Below are positions 60,714 to 64,000 of a stretch of DNA of 64,000 bases, piece after piece (positions within the stretch are counted from its first letter, which is position 1; the number at the start of each line of letters is the position of its first letter). A program made the position numbers and the translations under genes. Origin of the DNA: Paludibacter sp. (lineage in GTDB: Bacteria; Bacteroidota; Bacteroidia; Bacteroidales; Paludibacteraceae); assembly GCA_023666945.1 (NCBI GenBank), contig JAMPAY010000010.1:1-64000 (forward strand). Reading direction: 5' to 3'. Under the pieces are notes generated by a model. That model saw nothing but the letters and a program-made list of their open reading frames with translations. It was not told where the DNA came from and ran no database searches.

Positions 60714-62000
60714 ATGAAGGTCTATAAGTTTGGAGGTGCTTCGGTTAAAGATGCGGAGGGTATTCGCAATCTTATACGGATTGTGAAAGCGCAATCCGAA
60801 CCGCTTGTGGTGGTTGTTTCTGCTATGGGAAAAACTACCAATGCGCTGGAGAGAGTGGTAAATGCTGCTTTCGAACAACGCTTGCAAACAGCACTCGATG
60901 AACTGAATGGCGTTCGGCAATATCATTATTCCGTAATAGATAAACTGTTCCCTTGTGGGCATGTTGTTTTGCAAAACAAGGTGGAGAATCTGTTGCAACA
61001 GGTTGTGTGTATCATACACGATATCATGCGGGAACGACAACAACGCAATGATAATCGTTTCTACGACTATTCGTACGATCGTATTGTCTCTTTCGGCGAA
61101 CGCATAAGTACGGCTATTGTTACGTATGCCTTGAATAGAGAAGGGCAGCCGGCAGTCGGTTTGGATATGACTGTCTTGCTGCGTACCGATGATTCATGGC
61201 GTGAAGCGAAAGTCGATATGCAATCTTCCGAACGACTTCTAAAAGAAGCCTTGCAGAAGCATCATGCACAGGTCTATGTGGCGCAAGGATTTATCGGAGG
61301 AACAACAGACGGTGACAGTACTACGTTGGGACGTGAGGGAAGCGACTATTCTGCAGCACTTATTGCTAATCTATTGGATGCACAGAGTGTTACTATATGG
61401 AAGGATGTACCCGGAATCCTCAATGCCGATCCTCGGCTCTTTGCTTCTACTACGCTCATACCCGAACTTACCTACTACGATGCCGTTGAGTTGTCGTATA
61501 GTGGAGCGCAAATAATTCATCCGAAAACTATCCGACCGCTCGAAAATAAACATATACCGCTCTATGTAAAACCTTTCTCTCAACCGGAACAGCCAGGGTC
61601 GGTTATAAAAGATGTTACCGGTCAGCCTATCAACGTTCCGGTGTTTATATGGAGAAAGAACCAAGTATTGGTTACGTTGCGTCCTAACGATTTTTCTTTT
61701 GTCTTGGAAGATTGTCTTAACAATCTTTTTGAAGTTATTTATCGTTATCGTCTGAAGGTATCGCTTATTCAAAGTAGTGCTGTTACTATCTCTGTATGTG
61801 TCGATGCGTCACGTTATCTGACGGAAGCGTTTACGGAGTTGCAAACGGCATACCGAGTTACTTTTAACGAAAATCTTTCCTTGCTGACCATTCGGGGTAC
61901 TACGCCCGAAATTATTAGCGAACACACTGCTAATCGCACAATCTTACTTAGCCAGACTACCAGAAGAACAGCACGTTATGTAATACAAGAGAATACTTGA
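60714..62000 (+). CDS. lysC: aspartate kinase
   Basis: A 428-residue monofunctional aspartokinase: KVYKFGGASVKDAEGIRNL, SFGERISTAIV, GFIGGTTDGDSTTLGREGSDYSAALIANLL and WKDVPGILNADPRL are kinase signatures. Two ACT-type regulatory regions form the C-terminus (~300-428). Starts the Lys/Thr/Met pathway from aspartate. The ATG at 60714 fits the KFGGASV start. Confidence 0.95.
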   Translation: MKVYKFGGASVKDAEGIRNLIRIVKAQSEPLVVVVSAMGKTTNALERVVNAAFEQRLQTALDELNGVRQYHYSVIDKLFPCGHVVLQNKVENLLQQVVCIIHDIMRERQQRNDNRFYDYSYDRIVSFGERISTAIVTYALNREGQPAVGLDMTVLLRTDDSWREAKVDMQSSERLLKEALQKHHAQVYVAQGFIGGTTDGDSTTLGREGSDYSAALIANLLDAQSVTIWKDVPGILNADPRLFASTTLIPELTYYDAVELSYSGAQIIHPKTIRPLENKHIPLYVKPFSQPEQPGSVIKDVTGQPINVPVFIWRKNQVLVTLRPNDFSFVLEDCLNNLFEVIYRYRLKVSLIQSSAVTISVCVDASRYLTEAFTELQTAYRVTFNENLSLLTIRGTTPEIISEHTANRTILLSQTTRRTARYVIQENT

Positions 62001-62024
62001 GTTCTCTATTACTGATTTTGTTGT

Positions 62025-63257
62025 ATGGAAATGAAAAATGTATCGTCTGCGGAATTGCCCCGTTTGTGGACTTCCTCTTTTGTGTTGGCATGTATGGCAC
62101 AATTCATGCTGTTTTTTGCATTCTATTTGCTGATGCCGGTCGTGCCGCTTTATCTGATGGATAACTATCATGTTTCGGCTACTGCTATAGGTTCGGTTTT
62201 GGCAAGTTATACGGTAGCGGCATTGGTTATTCGTCCTTTTGCGGGTTATATGCTCGATAAGTATCGTCGCAAGCCTATATGGCTCTGTGCGTATGCTTGT
62301 TTTGTACTGCTTTTTGCAGGGTATGCCGAAGTTAAGTTGTTGGTGCTCTTTATTACTATTCGCGTCTTGCATGGTTTGGCTTTTGGGTTGGTTACTACAG
62401 CGGGGAGTACGGTTGTGGTCGATATTATGCCGAGTCAGCGACGGGGCGAAGGGTTGGGCTATTTCGGAGTGGCAAACAACTTGGCAATGGCGATAGGACC
62501 TATGGTAAGCCTTTTCCTTATGGAGGCGTATTCGTTTACACGTATCTTTTATTTGGCGTTGTTGTTTGGTCTGGCAGGTTGGTGTTTGGCTTGTTTGGTG
62601 CAGGTTCCCGCTAAAGAAAAATTGCCGCAGGAGGAACGGTGTAAACGTCCGGCATTGGACCGTTTCTTTTTGCTTAAAGGATTGAGGGCCGGGGGAAGTT
62701 TGATGTTGTTGGCTGTGCCTTGGGGATTGGTTACGAGTTTCATTGCAATCTATGCCAAAGAAGTTGGAGTCAACTCATCGCAAGGTGTTTTCTTTTCTTT
62801 ATTGGCTATAGGGCTTATCGGATCGCGATTGTTCTCCGGCAAAATGGTCGATAGAGGACGCTTGCTCAATGTCATAGTATGGGGTAATGCGTTGGCAGTG
62901 TTGGCTTATTTCATATTGGCAGTGTTAGGATTACATGTTTTGTCTGCAGGAGTAACTTTCTTGTTGTTCTTCGGGGTGGCTGTGTTGTTGGGGATGGCAT
63001 ATGGTATGATGTTTCCTGCCTACAATACATTGTTTGTCAATTTAGCACCGCATAACCGACGGGCAACGGCAAGTTCTACCTATCTTACCAGTTGGGATGT
63101 CGGTATAGGTATCGGCTTTGTTTGTGGAGGACGTATCGCCGATGCTTTTGCAACGTATAGCGCTTGTTATCTTTTTGGTGTTATAACAACTATGCTCGCA
63201 CTCATTTTCTTTGTTTGTTCGGTCGGACCGCATTTCCAATGCAATAAATTGCGGTGA
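62025..63257 (+). CDS. MFS transporter
   Basis: A 410-residue permease with 12 predicted membrane helices. The helix 2-3 loop RPFAGYMLDKYRRKPIWL is the MFS signature. GLGYFGVANNLAMAIGPMVSLFL resembles antiporter motif C of drug/sugar exporters. Substrate cannot be told. 24 bases after lysC. Starts at 62025 or 62031 are equally possible. Confidence 0.85.
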   Translation: MEMKNVSSAELPRLWTSSFVLACMAQFMLFFAFYLLMPVVPLYLMDNYHVSATAIGSVLASYTVAALVIRPFAGYMLDKYRRKPIWLCAYACFVLLFAGYAEVKLLVLFITIRVLHGLAFGLVTTAGSTVVVDIMPSQRRGEGLGYFGVANNLAMAIGPMVSLFLMEAYSFTRIFYLALLFGLAGWCLACLVQVPAKEKLPQEERCKRPALDRFFLLKGLRAGGSLMLLAVPWGLVTSFIAIYAKEVGVNSSQGVFFSLLAIGLIGSRLFSGKMVDRGRLLNVIVWGNALAVLAYFILAVLGLHVLSAGVTFLLFFGVAVLLGMAYGMMFPAYNTLFVNLAPHNRRATASSTYLTSWDVGIGIGFVCGGRIADAFATYSACYLFGVITTMLALIFFVCSVGPHFQCNKLR

Positions 63258-63268
63258 TTGTTTTTTCG

Positions 63269-63300
63269 TTTGTGAGTTTCACTGAAAAAGCGTAACTTTG
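63269..63300 (+). promoter_or_regulatory. promoter of the nucleotidyltransferase gene
   Basis: TTTG (63269-63272), 20 bp, TAACTTTG (63293-63300), 39 bases before the ATG at 63340. Confidence 0.7.
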
Positions 63301-63339
63301 CAAAGTGGATAATTCCACAGTATAAATCAATACCACATC

Positions 63340-64000
63340 ATGAAACCAACTCTTTTTGTGTTGGCTGCGGGAATGGGCAGCCGTTACGGAGGTCTAAAGC
63401 AATTAGACGGACTTGGCCCCAATGGGGAAACTATTATGGACTATTCTGTGTACGATGCATGTCGTGCAGGATTCGGTAAGATAGTGTTTGTTATTCGGCA
63501 AGATTTTGCGGATGACTTTAAAAATATAGTGCTCAAAAAGTACGAGGGAAAAGTACCTTGTGAAGTTTGTTTCCAGTCGGTCGATAAGGTGCCGGAAGGA
63601 TCTGCTTATAACACCGAGCGTACAAAGCCTTGGGGTACTAACCATGCTCTCTTGATGGGGCGTGAGTGCATTCACGAACCTTTTGCGGTTATCAATGCAG
63701 ACGATTTCTACGGAAAGGAATCTTTCGAAGTGTTGGCCGATTTCTTGTGCAAAGTAGAAGGATGTGAGGGACAGTATTGTATGGCCGGGTATCGGGTTGG
63801 TAATACCTTGTCTGAAAATGGCACTGTTAGTCGAGGAGTATGCTCCACCAATGCAGAGGGCTTTCTTACCGATGTTGTTGAACGTACGGCTATTGAGCGT
63901 ATTAATGGCACTATTGTTTTCAAAGATGAGAATGGAACAATGGTATCTTTGCAAGAGAATACACCGGTCAGTATGAATATGTGGGGATTTACACCTGAGT
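63340..64000 (+). CDS. sugar-phosphate nucleotidyltransferase-like protein (partial, runs off window)
   Basis: 220 codons are open to the window end. The start MKPTLFVLAAGMGSRYGGLKQ is a GxGxRxGxxK nucleotidyltransferase signature, and FAVINADDFYGKESFEVL carries the metal-binding Asp. WGTNHALLMG and MNMWGFTP match the sugar-binding half. It would activate a sugar 1-phosphate with a nucleotide; the substrate is unknown. The 3' end is outside the window. Confidence 0.85.
   Translation, partial: MKPTLFVLAAGMGSRYGGLKQLDGLGPNGETIMDYSVYDACRAGFGKIVFVIRQDFADDFKNIVLKKYEGKVPCEVCFQSVDKVPEGSAYNTERTKPWGTNHALLMGRECIHEPFAVINADDFYGKESFEVLADFLCKVEGCEGQYCMAGYRVGNTLSENGTVSRGVCSTNAEGFLTDVVERTAIERINGTIVFKDENGTMVSLQENTPVSMNMWGFTPE

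Overview
The window is a Bacteroidales chromosome segment carrying a near-intact Mu-like transposable prophage. The lineage is suggested by many TTTG-N19/20-TAnnTTTG promoters, a TonB receptor paired with a DUF5689 lipoprotein, a PagL-like deacylase and general gene style. No species can be named from the sequence alone.

Layout. 1-2.5 kb: small host genes (WYL regulator, HIRAN protein) and the 3' part of an AbiEii-type toxin gene. 2.5-5.9 kb: a decayed phage-derived remnant (spanin-like, P5-type lysozyme-like, frameshifted DUF4326 and Gly/Asn-rich genes) ending in a ~410 bp copy of the prophage's transposase-end sequence. 6021-38749: the prophage (~32.7 kb), flanked by a 5-bp direct repeat ATAAT and splitting a host secreted-protein gene. 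38.75-40.7 kb: the other part of that gene, an unknown gene and a restriction-modification fragment. 40.8-64 kb: tRNA-His and housekeeping genes (folK, cvpA, DUF5689/TonB receptor, asnS, fabI, pheS, pagL-like, TPR/Crp, dnaB, ffh, folD, a 6S-like RNA, ribH, lysC, MFS, nucleotidyltransferase).

Prophage logic. A S24-type repressor (37086+) and a Cro/Ner-like gene (36909-) diverge from a compact operator/promoter region. The leftward early operon encodes a DDE transposase, a MuB-like ATPase, a RecA-like ATPase, a GemA-position protein and DUF3164. Late genes leave a bidirectional promoter at 23.6 kb. Rightward are terminase, portal, MuF head protein and head-tail joining proteins. Leftward are protease, capsid, contractile sheath, tube, frameshifted chaperone, tape measure, baseplate, amidase with spanin-like genes, tail fibres, a Dam-like methylase and a thymidylate-synthase relative.

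Cargo. Several units face against the late operons: a MuF head protein with a C-terminal papain-like toxin domain and a convergent, separately promoted small gene (candidate immunity); a DUF6150-like secreted protein; a leaderless-looking membrane protein; and two compact structured RNA candidates with their own promoters. The thymidylate-synthase homologue has Asp where the family has the dUMP-specifying Asn, which suggests dCMP modification at the place where Mu keeps mom.
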